From: Desulfobulbaceae bacterium | GTDB lineage: Bacteria > Desulfobacterota > Desulfobulbia > Desulfobulbales > Desulfocapsaceae | Assembly (NCBI GenBank): GCA_030632405.1 | Contig: DAOVUU010000164.1 | Location: 1-6,216, forward strand | Reading direction: 5' to 3' | DNA length: 6,216 nucleotides | In this document: in pieces, positions 5,529 to 6,216 of the stretch | Position numbering within the stretch: the first letter of the stretch is position 1 | Layout: each line of letters opens with the position of its first letter | Translations under genes and position numbers: made by a program | Notes under the pieces: model-generated | Told to the model about the DNA's origin: nothing | The model's input: the letters and a program-made list of their open reading frames with translations, nothing else | The model's database searches: none

Positions 5529-6216
5529 TGTCCTCAAAAATCAACAACAGAGCCCACAGCCTCAAATTCATTTTCCTCCTGTTCGTTTATTTTTCTCTCC
5601 ATATACTGCTGCGGGTTCTCGTGTCCGACTCACTTGATTATGACGAAGCTGAACAGGCACTTCTGGGTCAATGGTTACTACCGGGATACACAGAGCAGCC
5701 ACCACTCTATACCTGGGTGCAGTATTTTCTCTTTAAGCTGTTCGGCAAAAACGTCTTCGCCGTCAGCCTTCTGAAAAATGTACTGCTTTTTCTCAGTTAT
5801 CTCTTTGTCTACCTCAGCGCTGAAAGACTGTTAAAAGATACCAGAGCGGCTATCCTGGCCACCTCTTCGCTACTTCTCATACCGCAGATTGCCTGGGAGT
5901 CCCAGCGTGATATGACACATACCACTCTTGTTGTGTTCGCAGCCGCTTCGGTTCTATGGCTTGTGTTGAAACTGGTAGAGAATCGAACTCTCCTTAATTA
6001 CTGTCTGATGGGTATCTTTTGTGGCATTGGTGTCCTTGCAAAAGTCAACTTTGCTCTTTTTCTCACCATCCTCTTTCTAACCCTGCTCACCCTCCCTGAA
6101 GGAAGAAAACTGTTGTTTTCCAGGCTCATTCTCGTAAGCTTTGCGCTGACACTTGCTATAAGTGCATACTATTTCATCTGGATGTTTAACAATCAAGACA
6201 TTGTTTTTTCAGCAAC
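5525..6216 (+). CDS. ArnT-like glycosyltransferase family 39 membrane protein (partial, 3' end beyond right edge)
   Basis: The frame is open from ATG at 5525 to the right edge, giving 230 codons; the next ATG at 5528 is an equally possible start. The N-terminus has a first membrane helix (about 13-33), then a periplasmic loop with LDYDEAEQA, whose D40/E41 match the catalytic acidic pair of GT39/PMT enzymes. This is followed by QPPLYTW (58-64), a conserved ArnT/PMT_2 motif. Several more hydrophobic helices follow, with WESQRDMTHT near 124-133. Such enzymes use polyprenyl-phosphate sugars and transfer the sugar in the periplasm, ArnT onto lipid A and others onto LPS core, polysaccharide or protein. 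The 4-base overlap with the LAB_N gene and the upstream GT2 gene indicate a single pathway. The C-terminal periplasmic domain, which would help define the acceptor, is outside the window. Confidence 0.9.
   Translation, partial: MMSSKINNRAHSLKFIFLLFVYFSLHILLRVLVSDSLDYDEAEQALLGQWLLPGYTEQPPLYTWVQYFLFKLFGKNVFAVSLLKNVLLFLSYLFVYLSAERLLKDTRAAILATSSLLLIPQIAWESQRDMTHTTLVVFAAASVLWLVLKLVENRTLLNYCLMGIFCGIGVLAKVNFALFLTILFLTLLTLPEGRKLLFSRLILVSFALTLAISAYYFIWMFNNQDIVFSA

Overview
This 6.2 kb stretch looks like chromosome from a Gram-negative bacterium with moderate to low GC. A deltaproteobacterium (Desulfobacterota) is my best guess, but this rests only on gene types and style: an ExeA/GspA-type ATPase, LAB_N lipid A-type membrane domains, Tat export and TPR/NTF2-like envelope proteins. 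No ribosomal or other marker gene is present to confirm it. No tRNA, rRNA, CRISPR array, insertion sequence or phage gene was seen.

Layout: (1) Positions 1-1349, minus strand: a large gene that runs off the left edge, an ExeA/GspA-like AAA ATPase with one membrane helix and a Pro/Glu-rich periplasmic tail. (2) Positions 1350-1642: a divergent intergenic region with a promoter for each flanking gene and a striking 7-base-phased palindromic repeat (25-bp perfect arms). (3) Positions 1643-2959, plus strand: an exported protein with four TPR units, a degenerate parvulin-like segment and a Cds6/NTF2-like C-terminal domain. (4) Positions 2993-3883, minus strand, convergent with the previous gene: a Tat-exported VanY-type (M15) zinc D,D-peptidase starting at TTG. 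(5) Positions 3884-4161: an intergenic region with a candidate promoter. (6) Positions 4162-6216, plus strand: a tightly coupled operon with two ATGA overlaps, encoding a soluble GT2 polyprenyl-phosphate sugar synthase, a membrane protein made of two LAB_N domains in a 3+1+3 helix layout, and an ArnT-like GT39 transferase that runs off the right edge.

Every gene is envelope-related. The right-hand operon reads as one pathway. The GT2 enzyme would load a sugar onto a polyprenyl phosphate at the inner face of the membrane. The double LAB_N protein may help move or organise the lipid-linked sugar. The GT39 enzyme would transfer the sugar to an acceptor (lipid A, LPS core, other glycan or protein) on the periplasmic side. 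The left part carries a peptidoglycan/secretion-type ATPase and periplasmic cell-wall-related proteins. The most interesting points are the SWEET-like 3+1+3 layout of the double LAB_N protein, the heptad-phased palindrome in the divergent promoter region, and the TPR/parvulin-like/NTF2-like fusion.
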